Below the pieces are notes generated by a model, which was not told the DNA's origin, did not search any database, and saw only the letters and a program-made list of their open reading frames with translations. A program made the position numbers and the translations under genes. This document shows positions 38,488-48,058 of a DNA stretch of 57,404 nt, in pieces. The first letter of the stretch is position 1. The number at the start of each line of letters is the position of its first letter. Origin of the DNA: Sphingomonas sp. RIT328 (GTDB lineage: Bacteria > Pseudomonadota > Alphaproteobacteria > Sphingomonadales > Sphingomonadaceae). The stretch spans positions 1 through 57,404 of the forward strand of contig NZ_JFYV01000021.1 in NCBI RefSeq assembly GCF_000632225.1, read 5' to 3'.

Positions 38488-38570
38488 GGGGGCTTCCAGA
38501 CGCGCCGCGCCTGTGGAAGCCCCCCTCCGTCACCGCTGCGCGGTGCCACCTCCCCATGCCGGGGAGGATT
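38488..38570. repeat. Intergenic repeat, copy B, between purB and the thioredoxin-like gene
   Basis: Perfect 11-bp stem (38488-38498 with 38514-38524), then the hairpin 38549-38567 (7-bp stem). It lies between two convergent gene ends and ends five bases before the stop of the thioredoxin-like gene, so it can terminate transcripts from both sides. Same family as copies A and C. Confidence 0.75.
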
Positions 38571-38574
38571 TAGC

Positions 38575-39093
38575 TCACACCCATTGCGCCAGCCAGTCGG
38601 CGAGGCCCTGCGGCGACAGCGAGCGCGCATCCGCCAGCGCGGTCTCGCGTCCGGCGTTGACCAGCCGGTCGGTCTTCGGATCGACGACGAGCAGCGCCGG
38701 CACGCCGGCGAGCCGCCCTTTGATGCCGTAATGCGCCGGGATCGCGAGGTTCTTGTCGAACCGGCCGATATCGACGGTGACCACCTCATAATGACGCGCG
38801 ACGAAGCCGCGCATCGCCGGCAGTTCCATCACCCCGGCAAGCAAGCGGCAGTCGAGGCACCAATTGCCGCCGAGATCGATCAGCAATTTCTTGTGGCCCC
38901 TGAGCGCCCGCGCCTTGGCAGCGGCAACCGCGGCGGTCGCATCCGCGCTGGCGTCATAGGGCAGAGGCAGCGGCTGCTTGAGCTGCTCGAACGAGGTCTG
39001 GGTCAGGCGCGGCGCGGCGACACGCGCGTCGGCGATGGCGGCGGGCGCCGCGGTCAGCGCGATCGCGGTGGCGAGGGACAGGGCACGGAACAT
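38575..39093 (-). CDS. Secreted thioredoxin-like protein
   Basis: 172 residues from the ATG at 39093 with CGGAGA upstream. Signal peptide 1-24 (cleavage after AIA). The mature part contains KKLLIDLGGNWCLDCRLLAG with the redox pair C79-L-D-C82 in place of WCGPC, then the cis-Pro region (RLAGVPALLVVDPKTDRLVNAGRE). It is a periplasmic thiol-disulfide protein of the thioredoxin_7/TlpA-like type; partner unknown. Confidence 0.88.
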   Translation of the reverse strand: MFRALSLATAIALTAAPAAIADARVAAPRLTQTSFEQLKQPLPLPYDASADATAAVAAAKARALRGHKKLLIDLGGNWCLDCRLLAGVMELPAMRGFVARHYEVVTVDIGRFDKNLAIPAHYGIKGRLAGVPALLVVDPKTDRLVNAGRETALADARSLSPQGLADWLAQWV

Positions 39094-39288
39094 GGCGGTC
39101 TCCGAGGACAAAGCGCCAGTCTGACAGCGCGCGGCGGACCGTGGCAAGATATGAGATCTACGCTGCGGCGCAGCTCTTGTTACGGTTGCGGGAAACGCAT
39201 CCTCGCATGCAAGCAACAAAGTTGCGCTTAAAAGCAATAAATACCATCTCCCTCTTGCCGGATATTCCTCCGGCATCGGAGACCGTCC

Positions 39289-39375
39289 ATGCGTATGTTC
39301 GAAACCGCGGCCAGCAGTGTGCTGGCGATCGCGGCTCAGGCGCTGGTGGTCGGGATGATCATCTCGACGCTGTAA
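39289..39375 (+). CDS. Possible 28-aa hydrophobic microprotein
   Basis: An 87-base ORF starts at an ATG preceded by CGGAGA at ten bases. The product has a short polar start (MRMFETAASS) and one hydrophobic helix (VLAIAAQALVVGMIISTL) to its end. The upstream 110 bases are clearly more AT-rich than the surroundings and hold the inverted repeat GCAAC-AAA-GTTGC at about 39205-39217. Too short for statistical support; the position, ribosome binding site and composition favour it. Confidence 0.4.
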   Translation: MRMFETAASSVLAIAAQALVVGMIISTL

Positions 39376-39423
39376 GCCAGACCGACAGCCCCTTTGCCCG
39401 ACCGGGCCGAGGGGCACAGTCGT

Positions 39424-39882
39424 TCAAGCAGGGCGCGCATAGCGTACGGCAAACTCCCGCTCCGACATGAAGAGATAGCGCAACGCGTCGATCAGCGCCC
39501 AAGGGCCGCTGACCAGCATGCCGACGACGGTGAAGGTCAGCACCAGCATCGTCACCGCCGATCCGGTGCGCCCCAGATAGAAACGATGCACGCCGAGCGT
39601 GCCGAGGAAAAACGCCAGCAGCGCGGCGACGAATTTGTTGCGGTCGCTCGCCACCACCCGCGTCGGCGGCGCAGCGAGGACGTGCCGATCGCCCCCGGGC
39701 ACGGGCAGCGGAAAGACGTTGAGCGCATGGTCGCCGGCGGTTTCGAAATCGACGGTGACACCGATCGCGGGCTCGCCGCGCTGCGCCCAATCCGCCGGCG
39801 TGAAGCGGTACCGCTGTCCATCCTCGCCAGCGACGAGTCCGTCGCCACTTCGCTGGTCGACACCCAAAACCTGTCCGCGCAT
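39424..39882 (-). CDS. TM2-domain membrane protein
   Basis: 152 residues from the ATG at 39882 (GGGGGTGG upstream). The N-terminal 80 residues look like a soluble S1/cold-shock-type beta module (MRGQVLGVDQRSGDGLVAGEDG, YRFTPADW). The C-terminal half is a TM2 domain: NKFVAALLAFFLGTLGVHRFYLG followed by a second helix (TMLVLTFTVVGMLVSG) and WALIDALRYL. The soluble-module plus TM2 combination recurs in proteobacteria; function unknown. It lies 78 bases after the end of dnaJ on the same strand. Confidence 0.85.
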   Translation of the reverse strand: MRGQVLGVDQRSGDGLVAGEDGQRYRFTPADWAQRGEPAIGVTVDFETAGDHALNVFPLPVPGGDRHVLAAPPTRVVASDRNKFVAALLAFFLGTLGVHRFYLGRTGSAVTMLVLTFTVVGMLVSGPWALIDALRYLFMSEREFAVRYARPA

Positions 39883-39960
39883 GCCACCCCCGTCAAGCCG
39901 AGCCGGCATCTTCCGGATTTGCCGGACGCGCGCAAGATGGCTGCGCCCGCCCGGCCCATC

Positions 39961-41079
39961 CTATTCCGCCGCGAACACGCCCTTCAGCTTGGCGAAGAAG
40001 CCCTGGCTGTCGGGACATTCGTCGCCCGTCTCCGTCTCGCGGAACAGTTCGAGCAATTCGCGCTGGCGCACCGACAATTTGGTCGGCGTCTCGACTTCGA
40101 TCTGGATCACCAGATCGCCCTGGCCGCGGCCTTGCAGCACCGGCATGCCCGCGCCGCGCTGGCGCAATTGCTTGCCCGACTGGATGCCCGCCGGAATCTT
40201 GATGTCGTGCGTCCGCCCGTCGAGCCCCGGGATCGACAGCGCGCCGCCCAACGCCGCGGTGGTGAAGCTGATCGGCGCGCGCGCGAACAGCGTCGTGCCC
40301 TCGCGTTCGAAGATCGGGTGACGTTTGACATGGAGGAAGATGTAGAGATCGCCCGCCGGCGCGCCGCGCGGTCCCGCCTCGCCTTCGCCGGACAGGCGGA
40401 TGCGCGTGCCCTCGTCGACGCCCGGCGGCACGTTGACGCTGAGCGTCTTGGTCTTGTCGACCCGGCCCTCGCCACGGCAGTCGCCGCACGGATCGGCGAT
40501 GATCTCGCCCGCGCCCTGGCACACCGGACAGGCCCGCTCGACGACGAAGAATCCCTGTTGCGCGCGCACCTTGCCATGGCCGTTGCATTGGCGGCAGGTC
40601 GACGCATGGGTGCCGGGCTTGGCGCCCGAGCCGTGACAGGTGTCGCATTGCGCCGACACGTCGACGGTGATCTCGGTTGCCTTGCCGTGATAGGCTTCCT
40701 CGAGCGTCACTTCCATGTCGTAACGCAGGTCGGCGCCGCGGCGCTGCTGGGCCCGGCCACCGCCGCGCGCCCCGCCCATGAATTCGCCGAACACCGATTC
40801 GAAGATGTCGGAGAAGCCGCTGAAATCCTGCGGACCGCCGCCGCCGCCGTTCTGAAAGGCGGCATGGCCGTAGCGATCATAGGCGGCACGCTTCTGCGGG
40901 TCCTTGAGCACCTCATAGGCCTCGCTGACCGCCTTGAACTTGGCTTCGCTGTCCTTGCATCCGGCGTTCTTGTCCGGATGGTATTTCATCGCGAGCTTGC
41001 GATAGGCGGACTTGATCGTCGCCCCGTCCGCGCCCCGCTCGCATTCGAGCAATTCGTAATAATCGACTGTGCTGCTCAT
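39961..41079 (-). CDS. dnaJ: Chaperone protein DnaJ
   Basis: 372 residues. J-domain with H34-P-D, Gly/Phe-rich stretch ([15 protein letters not shown]), four zinc-binding CxxCxGxG repeats between about 140 and 205 ([32 protein letters not shown]), and the C-terminal substrate-binding domains. It stimulates the DnaK ATPase. It starts 87 bases after the dnaK stop. Confidence 0.98.
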   Translation of the reverse strand: MSSTVDYYELLECERGADGATIKSAYRKLAMKYHPDKNAGCKDSEAKFKAVSEAYEVLKDPQKRAAYDRYGHAAFQNGGGGGPQDFSGFSDIFESVFGEFMGGARGGGRAQQRRGADLRYDMEVTLEEAYHGKATEITVDVSAQCDTCHGSGAKPGTHASTCRQCNGHGKVRAQQGFFVVERACPVCQGAGEIIADPCGDCRGEGRVDKTKTLSVNVPPGVDEGTRIRLSGEGEAGPRGAPAGDLYIFLHVKRHPIFEREGTTLFARAPISFTTAALGGALSIPGLDGRTHDIKIPAGIQSGKQLRQRGAGMPVLQGRGQGDLVIQIEVETPTKLSVRQRELLELFRETETGDECPDSQGFFAKLKGVFAAE

Positions 41080-41130
41080 GCCGGTCCTCTAGCGCGAGAC
41101 GATAGTCCAGGGCGGCGCCCCCGGAGACAT

Positions 41131-41157
41131 GGCCCCCTCTCCACCGGAGAAGGGGCC
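41131..41157. repeat. Hairpin between dnaK and dnaJ
   Basis: A 12-bp stem with one mismatch (GGCCCCCTCTCC with GGAGAAGGGGCC) closes a short loop. No U-tract follows on the minus strand, so it is a partial terminator or mRNA-processing/stability element at best. It could set the dnaK:dnaJ ratio. Confidence 0.45.
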
Positions 41158-41166
41158 TGACGTCAC

Positions 41167-43065
<1,899 letters not shown>

Positions 43066-43149
43066 GTGTGCTTGCTTAGCCCCTCACATACAAAAACCAT
43101 GGAACCTTTGCCCCGTTACGGCAGCGGAAGGCTCCGATGTATGGCGGCG

Positions 43150-43177
43150 ATATAGGTGGGGTTCCGCTTGCCGCAAG
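43150..43177 (-). promoter_or_regulatory. RpoH (sigma-32) promoter of dnaK
   Basis: On the minus strand CTTG (43177-43174) and CCTATAT (43156-43150) are 17 bases apart, matching the alphaproteobacterial RpoH consensus CTTG-N17/18-CYTATNT. The predicted transcript start is near 43142, giving a leader of about 75 bases before dnaK. Confidence 0.7.
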
Positions 43178-43236
43178 ACGGCGTGCGCCATAGGGCTTGC
43201 GAAGGAAACGATCGCTTTTGCGGGAAGGAGCCGGGG

Positions 43237-43686
43237 ATGCGCCGGACGGGAGTGGGAGTGGCGCTGGTGCTCGTCGCGGCGCTGGGCGGCTGCGGCGGGC
43301 CGGAGCGGGTCACGGCGGATGATGCCTGGATCCGGCTGCCGGCGGTGCCGGGTCGGCCGGGCGCGGCCTATTTCACGCTGCACGGCGGCCGCTCCGACGC
43401 GACGCTGATCGACGTTTCCGCCGACATCGCCGTCCGCGGCGAAATGCACGAGAGCATGACCGGGGCCGGCGGCATGGCGGCGATGACACCGCTCGCCAGC
43501 GTCGCGGTCCCCGCCAAGGCCAAGGTCGTCTTCGCCCCCGGTGGCCGCCACGTCATGCTGTTCGACATCAACCCCAAGGCCAAGGCGGGGCGGATCTACA
43601 ATCTGACGCTCAACTTCGCCAATGGCGGGCGCATCTATGTCGGCGCGACGGCGGTGGCGGCAGCGGCGCCGGCACCGTCGTTCTGA
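43237..43686 (+). CDS. PCuAC-family periplasmic copper chaperone (lipoprotein)
   Basis: 149 residues from the ATG at 43237 (AAGGAG upstream). Lipobox LGGC with C19. The mature protein carries the copper-binding set of the PCuAC family: GEMHESM, a further Met in GGMAAM, and GRHVM, i.e. the H-M-x-M ... H-x-M pattern. These proteins deliver Cu(I) to the CuA or CuB centre of cytochrome oxidase. No Sco gene is adjacent. It is divergent from dnaK. Confidence 0.9.
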   Translation: MRRTGVGVALVLVAALGGCGGPERVTADDAWIRLPAVPGRPGAAYFTLHGGRSDATLIDVSADIAVRGEMHESMTGAGGMAAMTPLASVAVPAKAKVVFAPGGRHVMLFDINPKAKAGRIYNLTLNFANGGRIYVGATAVAAAAPAPSF

Positions 43687-43768
43687 GAATGGGCGGCCGA
43701 GCCACAGTGTCCATCCGGCGCGGGCAGGTGCGTGTAGACACCGTCGGCGCGGCCGACGAACGACCGGT

Positions 43769-43803
43769 GCGTCCGGGTCCCCGCCTGTGCGGGGATGACG
43801 AAG
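43769..43803. repeat. Palindromic intergenic repeat abutting the next start codon
   Basis: TCCCCGC-CTGT-GCGGGGA hairpin followed by TGACGAAGA. This GGGATGACG-type unit recurs at 44329-44360 and in the 53.4-53.6 kb gap. Here it directly precedes the start at 43805 and supplies its leader. Confidence 0.5.
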
Positions 43804-43804
43804 A

Positions 43805-44263
43805 ATGAGCGCCCCCGCCCGCCCGCTCACGCCCGCCGAACGCGACCTCGCCCGATCGGTCTTCCACGACACGATCGATTATGACGCGGTGCGGCTGTCG
43901 CGGACGAAATGGGCCTTCTTCCAGCCGCGCGACACGGTGATGGCGCCGCGCGGCTGTATCCATTTCCACCCCAAGGGCTCGCAGTGGCGCGACGATTTTG
44001 GCACCGCGGCGCTGACCGACCAGGGATTGTTCATCCACGAGATGGTGCACATCTGGCAGCATCAGCGCGGCATCTTCCTGCCGCTCGCGCGCCATCCCTG
44101 GTGCCGTTACGATTATGCGATCAAGCCCGGCCAGCCGCTGCACCGCTATGGGATCGAACAGCAGGGCGAGATCGTCCGCCACGCCTTCCTCCTCCGCCAT
44201 GGCGCCCGCGTCCCCGGCGCACCGCCGCTCGCGCAATATGAGACGTTGCTGCCGTTCCGGTGA
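43805..44263 (+). CDS. HExxH-motif protein (vgr-related)
   Basis: 152 residues with a single zinc-metallopeptidase-like motif H78-E-x-x-H82 in LFIHEMVHIWQHQRG. The N-terminus has LTPAERDLARSVFHDTIDYDAVRLSRTKW. It has no signal peptide. Similar short proteins in sphingomonads are often labelled vgr-related because this domain also occurs in some T6SS-linked proteins; there are no T6SS genes here. Whether it is an active peptidase is unknown. Confidence 0.7.
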   Translation: MSAPARPLTPAERDLARSVFHDTIDYDAVRLSRTKWAFFQPRDTVMAPRGCIHFHPKGSQWRDDFGTAALTDQGLFIHEMVHIWQHQRGIFLPLARHPWCRYDYAIKPGQPLHRYGIEQQGEIVRHAFLLRHGARVPGAPPLAQYETLLPFR

Positions 44264-44328
44264 GCAACGGCGGGCGGTTTCGGATCCCTCGATCCGGATC
44301 CTCTGACGTTGAAAGAGGCCCTCTCATT

Positions 44329-44400
44329 TTCGTCATCCCGGCTTTCGCCGGGATGACGAAGGTTGGGGGATGACGAGGGTTGGGGGGTGACGCGTCACCC
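44329..44400. repeat. Palindrome plus short tandem repeat between the HExxH gene and thrC
   Basis: A perfect 14-bp stem (44329-44342 with 44347-44360, loop TTTC) of the TTCGTCATCCCGGC type runs into an imperfect tandem of about 17 bases (GGATGACGARGGTTGGG, about 2.5 units). A perfect 16-base palindrome GGGTGACGCGTCACCC closes it at 44385-44400. It lies between convergent genes. Confidence 0.7.
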
Positions 44401-44424
44401 TCTCCCGAAGTGGTGCATCATCCC

Positions 44425-45651
44425 TCACAAGGCGTCGAAGTCGATCACCCCATGCCGGTCGAGCGTCCGCGGCGCCTCGGGCATCGGATATTTGAGCCCG
44501 GTCGCGCAATTGAACAGCACGACGCGCTCCTCCTCGTCGACCTCGCCGGTCCGCAGCGCATCGCGATAGGCGGCGAGCGTCGCGCCGCCCTCGGGGCAGA
44601 GCAGTAGTCCATCCTTGCGCGCCGCATCGTCGACCGCCTTGAGGATCGCAGGATCGCCCACGCCCACCGCCTTGCCGCCGCTCGCCCGCACCGCGCGCAG
44701 GATCAGGAAGTCGCCGACCGCGCGCGGCACGCGGATGCCCGCGGCGACGGTATGCGCGTCCTCCCAGCGCTCGGCATGCTCCTCGCCCGCCTCGAACGCG
44801 CGGACGATCGGCGCGCAACCGCTCGCCTGCACCGCATACATGCGCGGCCGCTTCGATCCGATCCAGCCGAGCGCTTCCAGCTCGTCGAACGCCTTCCACA
44901 TCCCGATCAACCCGGTGCCGCCGCCGGTCGGGTAGAAGATCGCATCGGGCAGGTGCCAGCCGAATTGCGCGGCGAGCTCCAGCCCCATCGTCTTCTTGCC
45001 CTCGATCCGATAGGGCTCTTTCAGCGTCGAAAAGTCGAACCAGCGCCCTTCCGCCGCGCCCTTGCCGACGATCGCGCCGCAATCGTCGATCAGGCCGTTG
45101 ACCCGCCACACCCGCGCGCCCTGCATCGCGATCTCGCGCACGTTCACCTCGGGCGTATCCTCCGGACAGAAGACGATCGTCTCGATCCCCACCCGCGTCG
45201 CATAGGCCGCCAGCGCCGCGCCGGCATTGCCGTTGGTGGGCATCGCGATGCGGGTGACGCCGAGCTCCTTGGCCATCGCCACCGCCATCACCAGTCCGCG
45301 CGCCTTGAAGCTGCCGGTCGGCAACCGCCCCTCGTCCTTGACCCAGACGTCGGGCCCGTCGACGCAGCGCCGCAAGGGCACCAGCGGCGTCTCGATCTCG
45401 CCGAGGCTGACGATATCGTCCGTCCGCCGCACCGGCAGCAGCTCGCGCCACCGCCACAGATCGGTCGGCCGCGCCGTCAGCGCCTCGCGCGACAGGCTCG
45501 CCTGCACCCTTGCCAGATCGTAGCGCACCAGCAACGGCCGCCCGGCGCGCGACAGGCCATGCAGCCGGTCCGCCTCATAACGTTCGCCGGTCAGCGAGCA
45601 TTCCAGATGCGTGACGAAGGTCGGGCGATCGATGGTGAGATTGGGGTTCAT
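44425..45651 (-). CDS. thrC: Threonine synthase
   Basis: 408 residues from the ATG at 45651; an in-frame ATG nine codons upstream is less likely. Fold-type II PLP enzyme with the PLP lysine in LPTGSFKARG, the phosphate-binding loop region MPTNGNAGAALAAY and FYPTGGGTGLIGMWKAF. An N-terminal segment with CSLTGERYEADRLHGLSRAG is typical of the shorter thermophile/plant-type enzyme. It converts O-phosphohomoserine to threonine. Confidence 0.88.
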   Translation of the reverse strand: MNPNLTIDRPTFVTHLECSLTGERYEADRLHGLSRAGRPLLVRYDLARVQASLSREALTARPTDLWRWRELLPVRRTDDIVSLGEIETPLVPLRRCVDGPDVWVKDEGRLPTGSFKARGLVMAVAMAKELGVTRIAMPTNGNAGAALAAYATRVGIETIVFCPEDTPEVNVREIAMQGARVWRVNGLIDDCGAIVGKGAAEGRWFDFSTLKEPYRIEGKKTMGLELAAQFGWHLPDAIFYPTGGGTGLIGMWKAFDELEALGWIGSKRPRMYAVQASGCAPIVRAFEAGEEHAERWEDAHTVAAGIRVPRAVGDFLILRAVRASGGKAVGVGDPAILKAVDDAARKDGLLLCPEGGATLAAYRDALRTGEVDEEERVVLFNCATGLKYPMPEAPRTLDRHGVIDFDAL

Positions 45652-45689
45652 GGCAGCGATCCTAGCCGGATCAGGCACATAGCGTCCAC

Positions 45690-45723
45690 TTGATTGACAG
45701 GCTGATCGTAGTTACAATCAGCC
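45690..45723 (+). promoter_or_regulatory. Promoter and palindromic operator of brnTA
   Basis: TTGATT (45690-45695) and TACAAT (45713-45718) are 17 bases apart. A perfect 7-bp inverted repeat, GGCTGAT (45700-45706) and ATCAGCC (45717-45723), brackets the -10 and ends at the brnT start codon. This fits autorepression by the BrnT-BrnA complex. The predicted transcript start falls at or next to the ATG, which suggests a leaderless message. Confidence 0.6.
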
Positions 45724-45999
45724 ATGGACGTCACGTTCGATCCGGCCAAGGACGTGATCAACCGCGCCAAGCACGGCGTGCCGCTGGCGTTCGGCGCGCG
45801 GATCTTCGCTGACGCTGGCGTGCTGCGCATTCCATCCCCGCGACCGGAAGATGGCGAGGTGCGTTGGAAAGCGGTCGGCATGGTCGACGACCGCCTGTGG
45901 ACGGCCGTCTTCGTCGAGCGCGCAAACACGACGAGGTTCATCTCGGTGAGGAGAAGTAACGATGCAGAAGCTCGCGGATACCATCGCAATCCCCGCTGA
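45724..45999 (+). CDS. brnT: BrnT family toxin (type II toxin-antitoxin)
   Basis: 91 residues matching BrnT: TFDPAKDVINRAKHGVPLAFGARIF at the start, then a core beta sheet and the FISVRRSNDAEARGY ending. BrnT is a RelE-fold ribonuclease toxin. Its last 38 bases overlap the start of brnA, the normal toxin-first arrangement. No Shine-Dalgarno sequence is visible, in line with a leaderless start. Lower GC than its neighbours suggests acquisition. Confidence 0.88.
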   Translation: MDVTFDPAKDVINRAKHGVPLAFGARIFADAGVLRIPSPRPEDGEVRWKAVGMVDDRLWTAVFVERANTTRFISVRRSNDAEARGYHRNPR

Positions 46000-46216
46000 T
46001 CCGAACGATCCTGAGGACTTTGACATCACCGAAGAAGCGCTCGAACAGTCGCTGATCGAGCGGCGCGAGCGGATGCGGATGCGCGGCGCGCAGGCGGCAC
46101 CGACCAAGCAGCAGGTGACGCTACGCCTCGACCGCGACGTGCTCGCCAAATTTCGGGAGACCGGACCCGGCTGGCAGGCGCGGATCAACGCGGTGCTCAG
46201 GGCGGCGCAGGTCTGA
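45962..46216 (+). CDS. brnA: BrnA antitoxin
   Basis: 84 residues with a strong GAGGAGAAG four to twelve bases upstream, inside brnT. The acidic N-terminal part (DPNDPEDFDITEEALEQSL) neutralises the toxin in the family. The C-terminal ribbon-helix-helix (TKQQVTLRLDRDVLAKFRETGPGWQARINAVLR) binds DNA, so it should autoregulate the operon at the palindrome near 45712. Confidence 0.9.
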   Translation: MQKLADTIAIPADPNDPEDFDITEEALEQSLIERRERMRMRGAQAAPTKQQVTLRLDRDVLAKFRETGPGWQARINAVLRAAQV

Positions 46217-46323
46217 CGACCTGTTGGTCCTATTGGCCGACAGGCAAAGGGCCTCAGTCAAACCCACCGCGCGTCGACCTCGCGCTCGAACCCGGCCGGC
46301 CCACGAAGGCCGGCCGATCCGCC

Positions 46324-46878
46324 TTACGCCGGCTTCTTCGCCACGCCGACCAGCGCCGGCCGCAGCAATCGGTCCTTGAGCATATAGCCCGCCTGCATTT
46401 CCTGCACGATCGTGCCGGGCTCGGCATCGCTTGCCACTTCCATCATCGCCTGATGCTTGTTGGGATCGAGCAGCGCGCCCATCGCCTCGACCTTGGTGAT
46501 GCCATTGCGCGCGAACACGCTCTCCAGCTCGCGCCCGGTCGCTTCCAGTCCGGTGATCAGCCCCTTGAGCCGTTCGTCCTCCCGCAGATCGGCGGGGATC
46601 GCCGACAGGCCGCGCGCCAGATTGTCGGCGACCGACAGGATGTCGCGCGCGAACGAGGTGGTCGCATAGTTACGCGCGTCGGCCACTTCCTTCTCGGCGC
46701 GGCGACGGACGTTCTGAATTTCCGCCTGCGCATACAGCGTCTGCTGCTTGGCATCGGCTAGCTGGTTTTCGAGGTCGGCGATCCGCGCGGCGCTATCGTC
46801 ATGCTCGGCCACTTCCGGAGCGGCCTCCGCCGTATCCTGGCGCAGCGTGTCCACGTCGATCTTGGTGTCTTCGGTCAT
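46324..46878 (-). CDS. grpE: Nucleotide exchange factor GrpE
   Basis: 184 residues: acidic N-terminus, long coiled coil (ARIADLENQLADAKQQTLYAQAEIQNVRRRAEKE region) and the C-terminal beta domain with DPNKHQAMMEV and MLKDRLLRPALVGV. It releases ADP from DnaK. It starts 14 bases after the hrcA stop and is probably co-transcribed with it. Confidence 0.97.
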   Translation of the reverse strand: MTEDTKIDVDTLRQDTAEAAPEVAEHDDSAARIADLENQLADAKQQTLYAQAEIQNVRRRAEKEVADARNYATTSFARDILSVADNLARGLSAIPADLREDERLKGLITGLEATGRELESVFARNGITKVEAMGALLDPNKHQAMMEVASDAEPGTIVQEMQAGYMLKDRLLRPALVGVAKKPA

Positions 46879-46892
46879 GTAGGTCCCTGTGT

Positions 46893-47933
46893 TCAGCCCA
46901 TCAAACGGGCGAGCGTTGCCGCCGTGAAATCCACCATGGGCACGACGCGCGCATAGTTCAACCGCGTCGGGCCGATGACCCCGACCACGCCGATCACCCG
47001 TCCGCCCGCCCCGCGGAACGGCCGGGCGATCACCGACGAGCCCGACAGCGCGAACAGATTGTTCTCCGCGCCGATGAAGATTCGGGTGGCGTCACCGGCG
47101 CTGGCGCTGTCGAGCAGGCGCGCGATGTCCTGCTTGCCCTCGAGATCGTCGAGCAGGTCGCGCACCCGGTCGAGATCCGCGGCGGCGGCGGCGTCGATCA
47201 GCCGCCCCTGCCCGCGCACGATCAGCACCGGGCGGCGCGCGCCATCCTCGCTCCACACCGCCAGCCCCGCCTCGACCAGCGCACGCGCCGCGCCGTCCAG
47301 CGCCGCCTCGCCTTCGGCGAGTTGCCGCCCGACGCGCGCGCGCGCCTCGGCGAGCGTCAGGCCGGACAAGGTCGCGGTCATGTAATTGCCCGCCTCTATC
47401 AATGCCGAGGGCGTCATGCCCGCCGGCAATCGGATGACGCGGTTCTCCACCGATCCGTCTTCGCTGACCAGCACTGCCATCGCCTGATCGGGAGACAGCG
47501 CGACGAAGCCGATCGAGCGCAGCGCCAGCTCGCGCTTGGGCACCATCACCAACCCGGCGCAGGCCGACAGGCCGGACAGCGCCGCGGTGGTCGCGGCGAG
47601 CGCCTCCTCGACCGGGCCGCGATGGCCGGCGCGCGCCTCGATCGCCGCGCGTTCCTCCGCCGACGGTTCGAGCGCCTGCATCATGCCGTCGACGAACAGC
47701 CGCAGCCCGCGTTCGGTCGGGATGCGGCCGGCACTGGTATGCGGGCTGGCGAGCAGTCCCAGCTCCTCCAGCTCCTGCATCACCCCGCGGATCGACGCGG
47801 GCGACAGGTTGAGCCCCGAGGCGACCGCGATCGTCTTCGACCCCACCGGCATCCCGCTCGCGACATAGCCGTCGACCACCGCGCGGAAGATGTCGCGCGC
47901 ACGATCGGTCAGTTCGGTGACGGGCGTAGCCAT
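46893..47933 (-). CDS. hrcA: Heat-inducible transcription repressor HrcA
   Basis: 346 residues. N-terminal winged helix (ELTDRARDIFRAVVDGYVASGMPVGSKTIA, then LSPASIRGVMQELEELGLLASPHTSAGRIPTERGLR), GAF-like middle, and a C-terminal segment with IGPTRLNYARVVPMVDFTA. It normally represses groESL or dnaK through CIRCE operators. I see no CIRCE element in the window, so its targets here are probably elsewhere. AAGGAGT precedes the start. Confidence 0.97.
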   Translation of the reverse strand: MATPVTELTDRARDIFRAVVDGYVASGMPVGSKTIAVASGLNLSPASIRGVMQELEELGLLASPHTSAGRIPTERGLRLFVDGMMQALEPSAEERAAIEARAGHRGPVEEALAATTAALSGLSACAGLVMVPKRELALRSIGFVALSPDQAMAVLVSEDGSVENRVIRLPAGMTPSALIEAGNYMTATLSGLTLAEARARVGRQLAEGEAALDGAARALVEAGLAVWSEDGARRPVLIVRGQGRLIDAAAAADLDRVRDLLDDLEGKQDIARLLDSASAGDATRIFIGAENNLFALSGSSVIARPFRGAGGRVIGVVGVIGPTRLNYARVVPMVDFTAATLARLMG

Positions 47934-47950
47934 GACTCCTTATGTAGACG

Positions 47951-47967
47951 TGCCGCGCGATGCGGCA
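47951..47967. promoter_or_regulatory. Inverted repeat in the hrcA-rph divergent region
   Basis: TGCCGC-GCGAT-GCGGCA lies 18 bases upstream of the hrcA start and in the leader side of rph. It is a 6-bp arm repeat that could bind a regulator; it does not resemble CIRCE. Weak evidence. Confidence 0.25.
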
Positions 47968-48058
47968 ACAGCGGCGGCTGGCCGTTCGCCATCTGGCGAC
48001 TGGCGCGGGCCCGCCCCGCCGTCTAGGGCTGCGCAAAGAGACCCACGAGGAGAATTGC

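Noticed and set aside
38464..38574. CRISPR-like repetition of GC hairpins
   Set aside because: Single palindromic units at scattered sites, without regular repeat-spacer structure or cas genes.
47934..48058. CIRCE operator or RpoH promoter at hrcA
   Set aside because: Only a short TGCCGC/GCGGCA inverted repeat and a poor TTGCCG-N16-TACATA match are present; neither fits CIRCE or the RpoH consensus.
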